Source of the DNA: Chryseolinea serpens
GTDB lineage: Bacteria > Bacteroidota > Bacteroidia > Cytophagales > Cyclobacteriaceae
DNA: 64,000 nucleotides
Assembly (NCBI RefSeq): GCF_900129725.1
Contig: NZ_FQWQ01000005.1
Span: forward strand, 1-64,000
Reading direction: 5' to 3'
Positions 41,964 through 52,088 of this stretch are shown in pieces (position 1 is the stretch's first letter; each line of letters begins with the position of its first letter). A model generated the notes under the pieces. The model did no database searches. It worked only from the letters and a program-made list of their open reading frames with translations, and had not been told where the DNA came from. The position numbers were made by a program, and so were the translations under genes.

Positions 41964-43355
41964 TTGCAACCCCTCAACACCCTGCTATCCACTGCCGCCG
42001 GCTACATCTGGTGGCCCGTGCTTTTCCTGATCATCGGCGGCGGATTGTTCTTTTTGTTTTATTCGCGGTTTATTCAATACAGTTATTTTCTTCACGCCCT
42101 CAGACTGCTGGCGGGAAAAGACGGGAATGAAAACGGACCCGGACAGATCAGCGCCTACAAAGCGCTGTGTACGGCCCTGGCGTCAACGGTGGGGATGGGT
42201 AATTTGTCGGGAGTGGCGGCGGCCATTGCGTTGGGTGGACCCGGTGCACTGTTTTGGATGTGGGCGACATCGGTGGTGGGCATGTCGACAAACTTTTTTA
42301 CCAGCACGTTGGCGAGTCTCTATCGCGGCAAAGATTCCAACGGCGAGTTGCAAGGCGGACCCATGTACGTTATCCGCGAGGCCCTGCCAAAAAAATACAT
42401 GCCATTGGCTTTCCTGTTTTGCGTGTGTTGCATGCTGGGTGCGTTGCCCATCTTCTCGGCCAACCAGCTCACACAAGCCTTGGTGGATATTGGTCTGCCG
42501 CTGGTGGGCGTGGAGGAATCTTTTGTGTCGATGGGCGTGGTCACCATCAGCCTGCAGAAACTGATCCTGGGCATTGCCGCTGCGGCGCTGGTCGCGGTGG
42601 TGATCATCGGAGGCATTCAACGCATCGGCACGTGGGCGGGCAACCTGGTGCCCTGGATGATCGTGTTGCATTTCATTTCGGTGGTGATCATCCTCAGCGT
42701 GAACTGGAAAGAAGTGCCCCATTATTTTGGATTGATCTTCACCGACGCCTTTGCCGCCGACCATTTTCACGGCGACCCCTTTCTAGGCGGCTTGCTTGGC
42801 GGCATGATCATGCTCGGCGTGCGTCGCGCCACCTTCAGCAATGAAGCCGGCATCGGCACCGCGCCCATGGCGATGGGAGCTTCCAAAAGCGTGGAACCCG
42901 TTCGCGAAGGACTGCTCTCCATGCTGAGCCCCGTGATCGACACCATCATCTCCTGCACGCTCACGGCCATGGCCATTCTCACCACCGGCGTTTGGCAAAC
43001 CGCCGGCGCCAGCGGCATCACGCTCACGTCTATTGCCTATCGAAAAGCCATGCCCTATGGCGGCGACGTAGTGTTGCTCATTTGCGCTTCCGTGTTTGCG
43101 ATCAGCGCGATGTTCGCCTACAGCTACTACGGAAGAAAAGCCCTGGCTTTCATGGTCGGCGAAAATAAAAGCCGGTGGTACGATTATGTTTACATTTTTA
43201 CGATCGTGCTGGGCTCGGTCGTATCGCTGGAAGTGGTGTTGAACCTGATCGATATTGCCTTTGCCTTGATGGCGATCCCTACGATGACGTCTGCATTTAT
43301 TTTAGCGCCGGCGGTGATGAGGGAGGCGAGGAGGTATTTTTCGAAGTTGAGATGA
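41964..43355 (+). CDS. Alanine/sodium symporter family transporter (AGCS)
   Basis: The protein imports small amino acids with sodium. It has about 463 residues and about ten TM helices. ALCTALASTVGMGNLSGVAAAIALGGPG near 70-97 is the AGCS signature, with GGPMYVIREALPKKY near 130-145 and RRATFSNEAGIGTAPMAMGASK near 280-302. A start at TTG 41964 gives the normal short N-terminus before the first helix; a GTG at 41919 adds 15 residues of AT-rich sequence and seems less likely. No ATG is available near the N-terminus. Confidence 0.88.
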   Translation: MQPLNTLLSTAAGYIWWPVLFLIIGGGLFFLFYSRFIQYSYFLHALRLLAGKDGNENGPGQISAYKALCTALASTVGMGNLSGVAAAIALGGPGALFWMWATSVVGMSTNFFTSTLASLYRGKDSNGELQGGPMYVIREALPKKYMPLAFLFCVCCMLGALPIFSANQLTQALVDIGLPLVGVEESFVSMGVVTISLQKLILGIAAAALVAVVIIGGIQRIGTWAGNLVPWMIVLHFISVVIILSVNWKEVPHYFGLIFTDAFAADHFHGDPFLGGLLGGMIMLGVRRATFSNEAGIGTAPMAMGASKSVEPVREGLLSMLSPVIDTIISCTLTAMAILTTGVWQTAGASGITLTSIAYRKAMPYGGDVVLLICASVFAISAMFAYSYYGRKALAFMVGENKSRWYDYVYIFTIVLGSVVSLEVVLNLIDIAFALMAIPTMTSAFILAPAVMREARRYFSKLR

Positions 43356-43382
43356 AAAGGCTTTAGGGTGAAATATTCCATA

Positions 43383-43395
43383 TTCCAATACGGAA
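43383..43395. promoter_or_regulatory. Operator-like site 1, TTCCAATACGGAA
   Basis: The inverted repeat TTCC-N5-GGAA lies in a 16-bp extended match (ATATTCC...GGAATAT in part). It shares the form TTCCAAnnnGGAA with the site at 43441-43453. Both precede the HTH gene at 43472 and flank its likely promoter region (TAGTCTTTG at about 43427-43435). Confidence 0.5.
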
Positions 43396-43440
43396 TATTT
43401 GCTTTTAACTATTTGATAGTCTTTGTGTAAAGTATAAAAT

Positions 43441-43453
43441 TTCCAAGTGGGAA
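43441..43453. promoter_or_regulatory. Operator-like site 2, TTCCAAGTGGGAA
   Basis: This is the second copy of TTCCAAnnnGGAA, 58 bases downstream of the first and 18 bases before the start codon of the HTH gene. Two matching sites around a start region suggest autoregulation by the encoded protein. Confidence 0.5.
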
Positions 43454-43471
43454 TCTGAAAAAGAAGTTTTT

Positions 43472-44005
43472 GTGAAACAGTCAGTATCCGCTATGAGCCC
43501 GCAAGACGTAGCTGTATTGCTCAAGATTGTGAGCTATGGTGAAAAACCATGGCAACAGAAACACCTTGCTGAAGCCCTGCATTTGAGCCAGTCGGAGATC
43601 AGTAAATCATTGGCCCGCTCCAGATATGCGGCTTTACTAGATGACACCGGGAAGAAAGTACACAGACAGGCACTATTGGAATTTTTGCAATTTGGTATTG
43701 CATATGTATTTCCAGCCCTGCCCGGTCCTATTGTGCGTGGCACACCCACAGCACACTCTGCTCCCCCGCTCAATACCATGATTCAAGCGGATCATGACTA
43801 CGTGTGGCCATCGGCTAAAGGCAGGTCAAGAGGTCAGGCCATCGCTCCACTGTATGAGAATGTTCCCAAGGCTGTGCAAAATGATCACAAATTGTACGAA
43901 TTGCTTTGCTTAGTAGATGGCATTCGGGCAGGTCGAGTGCGAGAAAAGCAGCTGGCTGTTGAAGAGTTAAAGAAACGGTTGTTGTTAATCAATGCTCATG
44001 GATAA
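43472..44005 (+). CDS. HTH DNA-binding protein, probable autoregulator
   Basis: The 177-residue protein (GTG start; ATG at 43493 also possible) has an N-terminal winged-helix-like region with LLKIVSYGEKPWQQKHLAEAL near 16-36 and LSQSEISKSLARSRYAALL near 39-57. A middle segment (FGIAYVFPALPGPIVRGTPTAH) and a helical end rich in Arg/Lys/Glu (LLCLVDGIRAGRVREKQLA, ELKKRL) follow. The type is a small stand-alone regulator. The two TTCCAAnnnGGAA sites just upstream are likely targets. No partner gene follows it: the next gene is convergent. Confidence 0.68.
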   Translation: MKQSVSAMSPQDVAVLLKIVSYGEKPWQQKHLAEALHLSQSEISKSLARSRYAALLDDTGKKVHRQALLEFLQFGIAYVFPALPGPIVRGTPTAHSAPPLNTMIQADHDYVWPSAKGRSRGQAIAPLYENVPKAVQNDHKLYELLCLVDGIRAGRVREKQLAVEELKKRLLLINAHG

Positions 44006-44100
44006 TGAGATCAACTTGATCAAGTGAATAAATCTTGAGTGGAGCTTTCATTGGATGTTCCATCCTTCTTAGAAAGCCCCACCCAGATTTTATTTATATA

Positions 44101-44928
44101 TCATTTCAACTTCAACGTCACAATCACCGGAAGATGATCCGAAGGATAATACGTTCCATCATTGTCCTCGATCACCGTATAGCCCGACGCCTTCCACGGC
44201 TGTGAATAGAAAATGTAATCAATAGCCCTGCAGGTCATCGCCCCGACTTTGAATCCGCAGAATGTTCCGGGGGGTTCTTTGGGTGCGGCGTCGAGGACGC
44301 TAAGGCCTTTGGGGTTCATCATTTCGCTGTAGGGCGCTTCATCGCGGGTGCAGTTGAAGTCGCCGGTGATGATGACAGGGAGTTTCTTTTTGTTGAGCGT
44401 CACCGCTTTTTGTTTTAACAAGGCCGCACTGTTCTTCCGCGCCTCCTGGCCCATGTGGTCGAAGTGCGTGTTGATGACGAGAAACTCGGCTTTGGTCTTT
44501 TTGTCTTTGAGGATGGCCCAGCTCGCCACACGCGTGATGGCCGCATCCCAGCTTTTGCTTCCCGGAACGTCGGGTGTTTCCGAAAGCCAGAACGTGTTCT
44601 GGTCGATCACCTCGAACTTGTCTTTCTTGTAGAGCAAGGCCGAATATTCACCCTTCGTCTTCCCATCGTCGCGTCCTACGCCGACATAACCATACTCCTT
44701 AAGATTATCGACGATGCCCATCAATTGATGATGTATAGCCTCCTGCACACCCAACATGTCGGGGTCATATTTTTTTATCAGCGCATACACTTTGCCCGTC
44801 CGCTTGGGCCATTGGTTCACACTGTCCACCGGCGTGTCGAGCCGGATGTTGTAGGTCATAACTTTATACGATTGTGCTTGAACCATGACAGCTGACATCA
44901 GAAATAAAACAAAAGATATTCTTTTCAT
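44101..44928 (-). CDS. Exported endonuclease/exonuclease/phosphatase family protein
   Basis: The 275-residue protein has a signal peptide (VLFLMSAVMVQAQ, cleavage near residue 19) and the EEP fold: VMTYNIRLDTP near 23-33, VQEAIHHQ near 61, INTHFDHMGQEARKNSA near 152-168, VIITGDFNCTRDEAPY near 180-195 and SDHLPVIVTLKL at the end, with the Asp-His pair. Members cleave phosphoesters in nucleic acids, lipids or sugars. The substrate is unclear. It follows the M14 peptidase gene by 41 bases on the same strand. Confidence 0.9.
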   Translation of the reverse strand: MKRISFVLFLMSAVMVQAQSYKVMTYNIRLDTPVDSVNQWPKRTGKVYALIKKYDPDMLGVQEAIHHQLMGIVDNLKEYGYVGVGRDDGKTKGEYSALLYKKDKFEVIDQNTFWLSETPDVPGSKSWDAAITRVASWAILKDKKTKAEFLVINTHFDHMGQEARKNSAALLKQKAVTLNKKKLPVIITGDFNCTRDEAPYSEMMNPKGLSVLDAAPKEPPGTFCGFKVGAMTCRAIDYIFYSQPWKASGYTVIEDNDGTYYPSDHLPVIVTLKLK

Positions 44929-44969
44929 AAGTCTGAGTTATAATATCGAATCCCGTGTGCAAAATTGCA

Positions 44970-47540
44970 TTATCGCGACGACGTATTGCTAATCAAAGGT
45001 CCGTAATAAATCGCATTCATCATCATCTTATTCGACCCCAACCAAAATGCACGAAAACACAAGTTATCCGTAAACCCGATCACTCGCCCCTGTCCCATGG
45101 CAGTAACGCCCGCCATGGCACTCTCTTTCAACTTCGCATAATTCGGTTTCGAAATATAACCACTCAACAACGGCGACGCCGTGAACACCACCGGATTGCC
45201 GTACGCATTCTTAGCCTTTTCCATAAACAAATTGTTTGACTTGAAAATAGCCATGCGCGGATTGGTGTAGCCATACAACAGGGGATGGGTGAGATCTACC
45301 GTGGCCTCGAAGATAGCACCGCTGGTTTCCTGGGCCCCGGTGTATTCGTCGATGTCACCATAGGGGCGCGCCTTCACGGGCGGCGCATCTTTCTTTTCTT
45401 CCTCCTTCTTCATGTCGAACCGGCCAAGCCCCATGTTGGTGAGCCAGGTCACGGCGTTTTCCATGCCAATGATCACACCACCGTTTTGCGTCCAGGTCTT
45501 CAGCCGCTCTTTGGTGGCTTCGCTGATGGAGGGAGTCGAAATGGTGGGCGGCAGTATGATGGTGTTGTATTTACTCAGCGAAGCCTTGTCGAAGACGTTC
45601 ACGGGAATGAGTGTCACCGGGATCTGAAAGCGCGTGTCCAACATATGCCACACCTCGCCTGCATCGGTCGCGCTGATGCCGTCGCCTACCAACATGGCAA
45701 TGACGGGTTTCTTGATCGGAAGAAACGAACCGCTACCCAGGCTCACACCACGATAGTCCAACCCGCTATTGAAAGCGTACACATCGATGCCATCTTTCTC
45801 TACGATCTCGTTGACGATGTATTCGATCTGGTCAGCGCTCTTCTCCTGGCTGCCCACTTCCAGCAACAATGCGCCGGCTTCAAACTTCCGTCCGTCGCTA
45901 TGGTAGAAAGCATTGCTGGCCACCTTCAATCGCAGACCGTGGTTGAGGATGCGATAGATCGCGCGGGGTGCGTAATAGCCGTTCGATTCAAACACATAGG
46001 CGTATTCGCTTTTGCCGCCGATGCGTTTTCCGGCAGGGAGCTTGGGCTGCGTAATTTTTTCACCCAACGCCGGCACGGTTTTCAACTCTTCATAATCCAA
46101 TCCAAAAGCCAGCGGCAACGTCCAGCTGGAGATGTCATAAAACAAACTGTCTTTGAATTGCGTCCGTTTTTCAAACATGCCCTTGATGAGTTTGTATTGC
46201 GACTGGTTCAAAGGCACGACATAACTGGAGGCCGCTTCATAATTTTTGCCATTGATCGTCTGGGTGCCCGATGCTTTGTAGATGTCGACATTTTGCCGGG
46301 CGATGATCTCCGCCAGGTAGAACGCGCGCACAGGATCTTTGGGAGCGCCAAACAAATAAGCTTTCACCGGGTCTTTGCCTGCGTCGGCGACAGCGTCTTT
46401 AAAAAATTGGCGTTGATAGTTGAGCAGGTCTTCGCGCATGGTGTTCACGGCTTTCAGGGAGCTGAGCGCCGTGGTGAATTGATTGCGCACCGTGAAAGGA
46501 AAGGTGAGCACGCCGTTGATGCTTTCTTGCGCATGCCCGCGCGAACTGGCTTGTTCAAAAAGAATTCCAATGGCACCCTGCACGTCGGGGAAGGTCGAGC
46601 CTTTGCCATAATAAAAGTCATCGTAACCTTCTTGTGTATAATAGAACGAACCGATCTGGTCCAGTGCCTTGGCGTGAAACTCGCCGATGCGCTTGGTGAG
46701 TTCAAAATTCTTATCGGGTGTCAGGGGGTGGACGCGCGAAGGAACGCCGGGTTGAAAAAAGAATGTGGCATTGGTGCCCATCTCGTGGTGGTCGGTGAGC
46801 ACGTTGGGTTTCCATCGCTGGAAGCTTTTCACGCGGGCTTGCGATTCGGGGTGTTGCGCCACCAGCCAGTCGCGGTTCAGGTCAAACCAATAGTGGTTGA
46901 ATCGTCCGCCGGGCCACGCTTCGTTGTGTTCGGTGTCCGAGGGGTCGGTGGAGGTCACCTGGCTTTTGCGTGAGTTCACCCAGCTGCTAAAGCGTTGCAT
47001 GCCATCGGGGTTGTAGCTGGGGTCGAACAGGATGATGGTATTCTCGAGATAGCTTTCGATCTCCTTGCCTTGGGCGGCGGCAAAATGATAGGCCGCCAGC
47101 AGACCGGCATTCACACCACTGGCTTCGTTGCCGTGGATGCTGAAGCCGATATAAAAAACGATGGGCATGCTCTTGGTGTCGAGCGAGGCCGACTTGGCGG
47201 GGTCCGTCAATTGGAGGTGCTGTGTTCGGATGGCCTCCAGTTTTTCGTGATTCTTGGGCGAGGTGATGGTGAGCAGCAGCAGCGGCCGGCCTTCGTACGT
47301 GTAGCCCGTCACCTCCAGGCTGACGCGGTCGGAGGCTTTGTCGAGGGCATACATATAATTGACAAGCCGGTCGTGGGTCACATGCCATTCACCGACTTCA
47401 TGTCCAATGATGGCCTTGGGGGTGGGGATTGCCGGGTCATAGGTTGCCCCTTCCGGGAGGTAGTAAGACAGGTCGGGTTGACTGCTGGCAAGTATCGCAA
47501 TCGATGTAAGAAAAATCGTCAGGACGAAAGATTTCAGCAT
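44970..47540 (-). CDS. Exported M14-family zinc carboxypeptidase
   Basis: The 856-residue protein starts with a signal peptide (LTIFLTSIAILASS). The peptidase domain covers about 45-400: YIGFSIHGNEASGVNAGLL near 134-152 supplies the Zn ligands His and Glu, LFDPSYNPDGM near 176-186 precedes the substrate-Arg region, and LTDHHEMG near 249 supplies a further His. The remaining half includes a region resembling a glutamine-amidotransferase-like fold (VTLIPVNVFDKASLSKYNTIILPP near 650-672). The role is digestion of peptides outside the cytoplasm. Confidence 0.9.
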   Translation of the reverse strand: MLKSFVLTIFLTSIAILASSQPDLSYYLPEGATYDPAIPTPKAIIGHEVGEWHVTHDRLVNYMYALDKASDRVSLEVTGYTYEGRPLLLLTITSPKNHEKLEAIRTQHLQLTDPAKSASLDTKSMPIVFYIGFSIHGNEASGVNAGLLAAYHFAAAQGKEIESYLENTIILFDPSYNPDGMQRFSSWVNSRKSQVTSTDPSDTEHNEAWPGGRFNHYWFDLNRDWLVAQHPESQARVKSFQRWKPNVLTDHHEMGTNATFFFQPGVPSRVHPLTPDKNFELTKRIGEFHAKALDQIGSFYYTQEGYDDFYYGKGSTFPDVQGAIGILFEQASSRGHAQESINGVLTFPFTVRNQFTTALSSLKAVNTMREDLLNYQRQFFKDAVADAGKDPVKAYLFGAPKDPVRAFYLAEIIARQNVDIYKASGTQTINGKNYEAASSYVVPLNQSQYKLIKGMFEKRTQFKDSLFYDISSWTLPLAFGLDYEELKTVPALGEKITQPKLPAGKRIGGKSEYAYVFESNGYYAPRAIYRILNHGLRLKVASNAFYHSDGRKFEAGALLLEVGSQEKSADQIEYIVNEIVEKDGIDVYAFNSGLDYRGVSLGSGSFLPIKKPVIAMLVGDGISATDAGEVWHMLDTRFQIPVTLIPVNVFDKASLSKYNTIILPPTISTPSISEATKERLKTWTQNGGVIIGMENAVTWLTNMGLGRFDMKKEEEKKDAPPVKARPYGDIDEYTGAQETSGAIFEATVDLTHPLLYGYTNPRMAIFKSNNLFMEKAKNAYGNPVVFTASPLLSGYISKPNYAKLKESAMAGVTAMGQGRVIGFTDNLCFRAFWLGSNKMMMNAIYYGPLISNTSSR

Positions 47541-47701
47541 AATGAGGTTTAGGTTTAATGAATCCGGCGGGCAAATAAAATATTCTTTATCAAATAATTA
47601 GCTTAAATTTTATGAGTGGAATATGAGCCCGTGTTAAATGATTGTAAACATTTTGTGGAAAGAATTAAAAGTGCTTTAAAGGTTAAGTGTGCCCATTCGG
47701 G

Positions 47702-47709
47702 TACTTTTG
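47702..47709 (+). promoter_or_regulatory. -7 element of the TonB receptor gene
   Basis: TACTTTTG matches TAnnTTTG, 35 bases before the ATG at 47745. The -33 region reads CTTTAAAGG and is a poor match, so expression may need an activator. The rest of the 204-base gap is AT-rich and holds nothing else recognisable. Confidence 0.5.
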
Positions 47710-47744
47710 TCTCGCTCTAACTAATTCTAATCTTAATCAAACGT

Positions 47745-50700
47745 ATGAGAAAATCTTTACTGTTAATGGCCTTGCTGCTCGGTTCCCTGGGCGCATGGGC
47801 TCAGGTGACGACTTCTTCTATTGCCGGTCTGGTGACCGATGGCAATGGAGAAGCCCTACCCGGTGCGACGGTAGTAGCCGTGCACACACCTTCCGGAACT
47901 TCCTATGGAACCACCACGCTGACCGACGGCCGCTATACCTTGCCGGGTATGCGTGTGGGCGGTCCCTACACTGTGAAGTTCACCTTCGTGGGATACAAAG
48001 AACAAAGCGTCGACAACATTTACCTCAACCTGGGTACATCGGCCGATGTGAACGTGAAGCTCGTTGACGAAAGCACACAACTCGAAGAAGTAGTGGTGTC
48101 GGCCGGACGCAACGACATCTTCAGCTCCGACCGCACCGGTGCTGCAGCATCGTTCAACCGTGAGAACCTGAACAGCGTGCCGACCATCGGTCGTAACGTG
48201 AACGACATCGTGAAATACAACGCCTACGGTAACGGCCGCTCTTTTGCCGGCCAGGACAGCCGCTTCAACAACTTTACGATCGACGGATCGGTTTTCAACA
48301 ACGGTTTCGGTTTGGGCAACTCGGCACAGGCCGGCGGCCGCACCGGCACAACCGCCGTATCGCTGGACGCCCTTGACGAAGTACAGTTGAACGTTGCACC
48401 TTTCGATGTACGTCAATCCGGTTTTGCCGGCGCGGGCATCAACGCCGTAACGCGCTCCGGTACAAACGACATCTCCGGATCAGTGTACTACCTCTTCCGC
48501 AACAGCAAGAAAGACATGACCGGGAAGAAGGCCGACGGCAATAAGTTGCCTCCCGTAAGCTTGAAAGAAAGCACCGTGGGATTCCGCATCGGTGGACCCA
48601 TCATCAAAAACAAACTGTTCTTCTTTGCCAACATGGAACAATTCAAAAGCAGCACGCCTGCTTTGGATTGGGTGACCGCCAAACCCGGCGCTACCGGTAA
48701 CGTGTCGCGTGTAACACAGTCCGACATGGATGATCTCAAAACGTACATGCAAGACAAATTCGGTTTTAACCTCGGCGCGATCGATAACTTCAACAACGAG
48801 ATAAAAAGCACGAAAGGACTTTTGCGGTTGGACTACAACATCAACAATCACCATAAACTGTCTGTGCGCTACTCGCATCACGATTCAGAATCCGGCCAGG
48901 TCATCAGCAACAGTAACAGCTCCAACACGGCGGGTAACGGCTTCCGTACCAACTCTGCGTTGGCTATTTCGCCCGAAAACACCGGCTACATTATTAAAGA
49001 CAACACCCGTTCTTTCGCGGCTGAATTGAACTCTACGTTCGCCAGCAAGTTTGCCAACAACCTTATCGCTACCTTCAACAAACAAATTGAAGACCGTCGC
49101 TACAAGACGTCCATGTTCCCCACCATCGACATCCTGAACGCACCCAATGGAAGCACTTACACTTCGGTAGGTTTCGATCCTTTCACCCCGTCCAACAAAC
49201 TGAATTATTCCACACTAAACATCACGGACAACCTGACCTACTTCGCCGGCAAACACACGCTGACGCTGGGTCTGGCTTACGAATTCTATAAGTCCAACAA
49301 CGTATTCTTCCCGTCTTCCAACGGCGTTTATGTTTATAACTCCATCGCCGACTTCAAAGCGGCTGCGGATGCTTTTATAGCCGATCCCACAAATCCCGTG
49401 TCGCCGGTTACAGTAGCTCGCTACAACCTGCGCTATTCCCTCTTGCCCGGTGGCGTAGAGCCCTTGCAAGTGTTGAAGGTGTCTACATACTCTTTCTACC
49501 TCCAGGATGAATGGCAGGCCACGCAGAATCTGAAGATCACGGGCGGCGTACGCGGTGATGTGTTCAGCTATAACAAAGGCACCGCTGCAGACTTCTTCAA
49601 TCCGGTTGTGGACAGCCTTACGTTCAAAGATGAGCACGGCAACGACTACAAGGTAAACACCGGGGCGTTTCCCAAAACACGCCTGTTGCTGTCGCCCCGC
49701 ATAGGATTCAACTTCGATGTAAAAGGAGACAAGACGACGCAAATCCGTGGCGGTACGGGTATCTTCGTATCCCGCATTCCGCAGGTTTTGGTGTCGAACC
49801 AATTGGGTAACAACGGTGTGAACACCGCCGTGATTAACGTGCAGGGCACAACGGCTTTTCCATTCAGAACAGACCCGTCCGGTTTTATTCCTGAGAACAC
49901 CAATATCAGAAAGCTGCCGGCCTATGTGGTGAACGCAACTGATCCGAACCTGAAATATCCGATGATCTGGAAGACCGACGTGGCCGTCGATCAAAAACTG
50001 CCCTGGGGCCTGATCGGAACCTTGGAATACATCTATAACAAACAACTCCAAGGCCTGCGTTACATCGACGCTAACTTGAAAGGTCCGGATCGCACCTTTG
50101 CAGGTCCCGATAACCGCGACCGTTTCCCCGCCTCTGGCTTGACGGGTGCTGCTGTGAACCCCGCGCGCTTCTACAATACACAAGTGACGAACGTATTCGT
50201 TTTGAAGAACACCAAAGTCGGCTATTCCTACACCGTAACGGCTAAACTTGAGAAACCTACGACAAAAGGATTCGGCGGTATGCTGGCCTATACGTACGGA
50301 CAGGCAAAAGACATGCAGTCAGTAAGCAGCACAGTAGAAGCCAATACGCCTTCTGTTGGCGGTCAGAACTATATTGGAGCAGCCTACGCCAACAACGACC
50401 TGCGTCATCGCATCGTGGGCTTTGCCAACTATCGCATCAACTATGGAGACAAGTTCGGTGGTTCGACCAGTTTCTCTTTGGGTATGGTATCGTACAGCGG
50501 TGGAAACTCATCCACGGGCAACCCGGGAAAAATTTCTTATACCTATGGCAGCGAACTCAACGGCGACGGTCAGACAGCGAACGACCTTCTCTTTGTGGCC
50601 AACAAGGGAACGGATCTTGCCTTCGCGCCTATCCCTCCCATAACCTACAAAGATGCGAACGGCAATACCCTCACCAAGACGTTCTCGGAAGCCGAGCAAC

Positions 50701-51113
50701 AAGCGGCTTACGACGTCTACATCGACGGAAACAAATACCTCAGAACCCGTCGCGGTCAGTATGCAGAAAGAAACGCCGCCGTATATCCTTGGTTGACCCG
50801 GTTCGACTTCACATTGATCCAGGATTTTTACATCAAGGTTGGTGCTAACGAAAAGAAGAACACGCTCCAATTCCGTTTTGATATTCTTAACGTCGGCAAC
50901 TTGCTGAGCAACAAATGGGGCTTGGGCTATCAATCAACAACGACATCACCGATTTCTGTAGATCACATCAATCCTGACGGTACTCCCGTATATAAAATGG
51001 CAACGCAAACCGTTAATGGAGAACCGGTCCTGATAAAAGATTCTTTTATCAAGAGCGCAACGCTGGACAACGTGTGGCAAATGCAGGTGGGAGTCCGCTA
51101 CATTTTTAATTAA
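47745..51113 (+). CDS. Oar-like TonB-dependent outer-membrane receptor with carboxypeptidase-regulatory domain
   Basis: The 1122-residue protein has a signal peptide ([16 protein letters not shown]), a CarboxypepD_reg domain at about 25-105 ([35 protein letters not shown]), a plug-like region at about 110-250 ([40 protein letters not shown], then [19 protein letters not shown]) and a long beta-barrel ending [13 protein letters not shown]. The terminal Phe-Asn is near the usual aromatic end. Oar-type proteins are large receptors or surface proteins of unclear cargo. No SusD partner follows, so it is not a typical SusCD pair. Confidence 0.9.
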   Translation: MRKSLLLMALLLGSLGAWAQVTTSSIAGLVTDGNGEALPGATVVAVHTPSGTSYGTTTLTDGRYTLPGMRVGGPYTVKFTFVGYKEQSVDNIYLNLGTSADVNVKLVDESTQLEEVVVSAGRNDIFSSDRTGAAASFNRENLNSVPTIGRNVNDIVKYNAYGNGRSFAGQDSRFNNFTIDGSVFNNGFGLGNSAQAGGRTGTTAVSLDALDEVQLNVAPFDVRQSGFAGAGINAVTRSGTNDISGSVYYLFRNSKKDMTGKKADGNKLPPVSLKESTVGFRIGGPIIKNKLFFFANMEQFKSSTPALDWVTAKPGATGNVSRVTQSDMDDLKTYMQDKFGFNLGAIDNFNNEIKSTKGLLRLDYNINNHHKLSVRYSHHDSESGQVISNSNSSNTAGNGFRTNSALAISPENTGYIIKDNTRSFAAELNSTFASKFANNLIATFNKQIEDRRYKTSMFPTIDILNAPNGSTYTSVGFDPFTPSNKLNYSTLNITDNLTYFAGKHTLTLGLAYEFYKSNNVFFPSSNGVYVYNSIADFKAAADAFIADPTNPVSPVTVARYNLRYSLLPGGVEPLQVLKVSTYSFYLQDEWQATQNLKITGGVRGDVFSYNKGTAADFFNPVVDSLTFKDEHGNDYKVNTGAFPKTRLLLSPRIGFNFDVKGDKTTQIRGGTGIFVSRIPQVLVSNQLGNNGVNTAVINVQGTTAFPFRTDPSGFIPENTNIRKLPAYVVNATDPNLKYPMIWKTDVAVDQKLPWGLIGTLEYIYNKQLQGLRYIDANLKGPDRTFAGPDNRDRFPASGLTGAAVNPARFYNTQVTNVFVLKNTKVGYSYTVTAKLEKPTTKGFGGMLAYTYGQAKDMQSVSSTVEANTPSVGGQNYIGAAYANNDLRHRIVGFANYRINYGDKFGGSTSFSLGMVSYSGGNSSTGNPGKISYTYGSELNGDGQTANDLLFVANKGTDLAFAPIPPITYKDANGNTLTKTFSEAEQQAAYDVYIDGNKYLRTRRGQYAERNAAVYPWLTRFDFTLIQDFYIKVGANEKKNTLQFRFDILNVGNLLSNKWGLGYQSTTTSPISVDHINPDGTPVYKMATQTVNGEPVLIKDSFIKSATLDNVWQMQVGVRYIFN

Positions 51114-51125
51114 TCAGTCATCATG

Positions 51126-51165
51126 AAAAAGGAAGCACCTCGCAAAAGGGGTGCTTCCTTTTTTA
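51126..51165 (+). terminator. Terminator after the TonB receptor gene
   Basis: AAGGAAGCACC and GGTGCTTCCTT form an 11-bp stem with a ten-base loop, an A run on the left and six T residues on the right. It overlaps an in-frame upstream extension of the next gene, which helps place that gene's start at 51183. Confidence 0.9.
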
Positions 51166-51182
51166 TTTATAAAATCAGCCTG

Positions 51183-51998
51183 ATGAGAATTGTTTGCACC
51201 ATCATCATCACCCTGACCTGCCTCACCGCGATGGCGCAATGGAGAACCGATGCGAAAAGACTTTGGATTTGTGGTCACCGCGGCGGCTTTTATGACGCTT
51301 TTCCCGAAAACTCGTTGCTACTTTTTAAACACACGGAAACACAGAGCAAGATCACACCGGTGATCCTGGAGCTCGACATCCGCAAAAGCGCCAGCGGCAA
51401 ACTTTATCTCTTGCACGATGAAACCGTAGACCGCACCACGACCGGCACCGGTAAAATTGCAGAGTTGACAGATGATTATTTGAGCACACTATTTCTGAAA
51501 GACGCCAAGGGCAACATCACCGATCAACATCTGCTTACGTTCGACGACATGTTGAACTATGCCCGTCAAGCGGAGATCATCATGATGCTGGACATCAAGG
51601 CCGATGTTTGGACAGAGGTTGTCAAAAAGGTCGATGAAGCATCGCTGTTGGATAAATGTGTAGTGCTCACCTTCAATCCCATCAACACGAAAAAAGTATA
51701 CGATGCGTCGCACAACATTCGCATCTCTTGTTTGGTGAAAGATGATAAAGATTGGGAGGCTATTGCCGCACTTTCCATCCCTTCAGAAAATCTCGTGGCC
51801 TATATCACCAGCACAACTACACTGGAGCTGAAGGCGAAACTTCGAAACTTGCACATCCCTTTAATGATGGATGTCAGCGAGTACACACGGAACAACGGCG
51901 CCCTGCATCCGGTGAAATTTTACAGGGATTACGTAAAAAAAAATTACATCGACATCCTCATTACAGACTTCCCGATAGAGGTTTCCAGCGCATTTTAG
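51183..51998 (+). CDS. Exported glycerophosphodiester phosphodiesterase
   Basis: The enzyme releases glycerol-3-phosphate from deacylated phospholipids. The 271-residue protein has a signal peptide (IVCTIIITLTCLTAMAQ) and the GDPD motifs: CGHRGGFYDAFPENS near 30-44, with the first catalytic His and Glu, LELDIRKSASGKLYLLHDETVDRTT near 62-86, with the second His, and ILITDFPIEV at the end. The ATG at 51183 was preferred to 51123 because the earlier start would translate the terminator hairpin. The receptor upstream could share a nutrient link, but a terminator separates them. Confidence 0.9.
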   Translation: MRIVCTIIITLTCLTAMAQWRTDAKRLWICGHRGGFYDAFPENSLLLFKHTETQSKITPVILELDIRKSASGKLYLLHDETVDRTTTGTGKIAELTDDYLSTLFLKDAKGNITDQHLLTFDDMLNYARQAEIIMMLDIKADVWTEVVKKVDEASLLDKCVVLTFNPINTKKVYDASHNIRISCLVKDDKDWEAIAALSIPSENLVAYITSTTTLELKAKLRNLHIPLMMDVSEYTRNNGALHPVKFYRDYVKKNYIDILITDFPIEVSSAF

Positions 51999-52088
51999 CA
52001 GGTTTTGCGGTGCTCGCTGCATCGCAACTAACCAGTGTTCGGGGAGCTCCTTTTATTCCGTTGGAAAAAGCAGTATCTTCGAGGTTCT

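Noticed and set aside
41766-41969. Minus-strand frame of 67 codons before the symporter gene
   Set aside because: It includes a palindromic repeat and the symporter promoter region; no conserved pattern.
45285-46973. Plus-strand frame of 562 codons opposite the M14 peptidase
   Set aside because: The codon pattern is that of an antisense shadow; the minus-strand protein has a signal peptide and zinc ligands.
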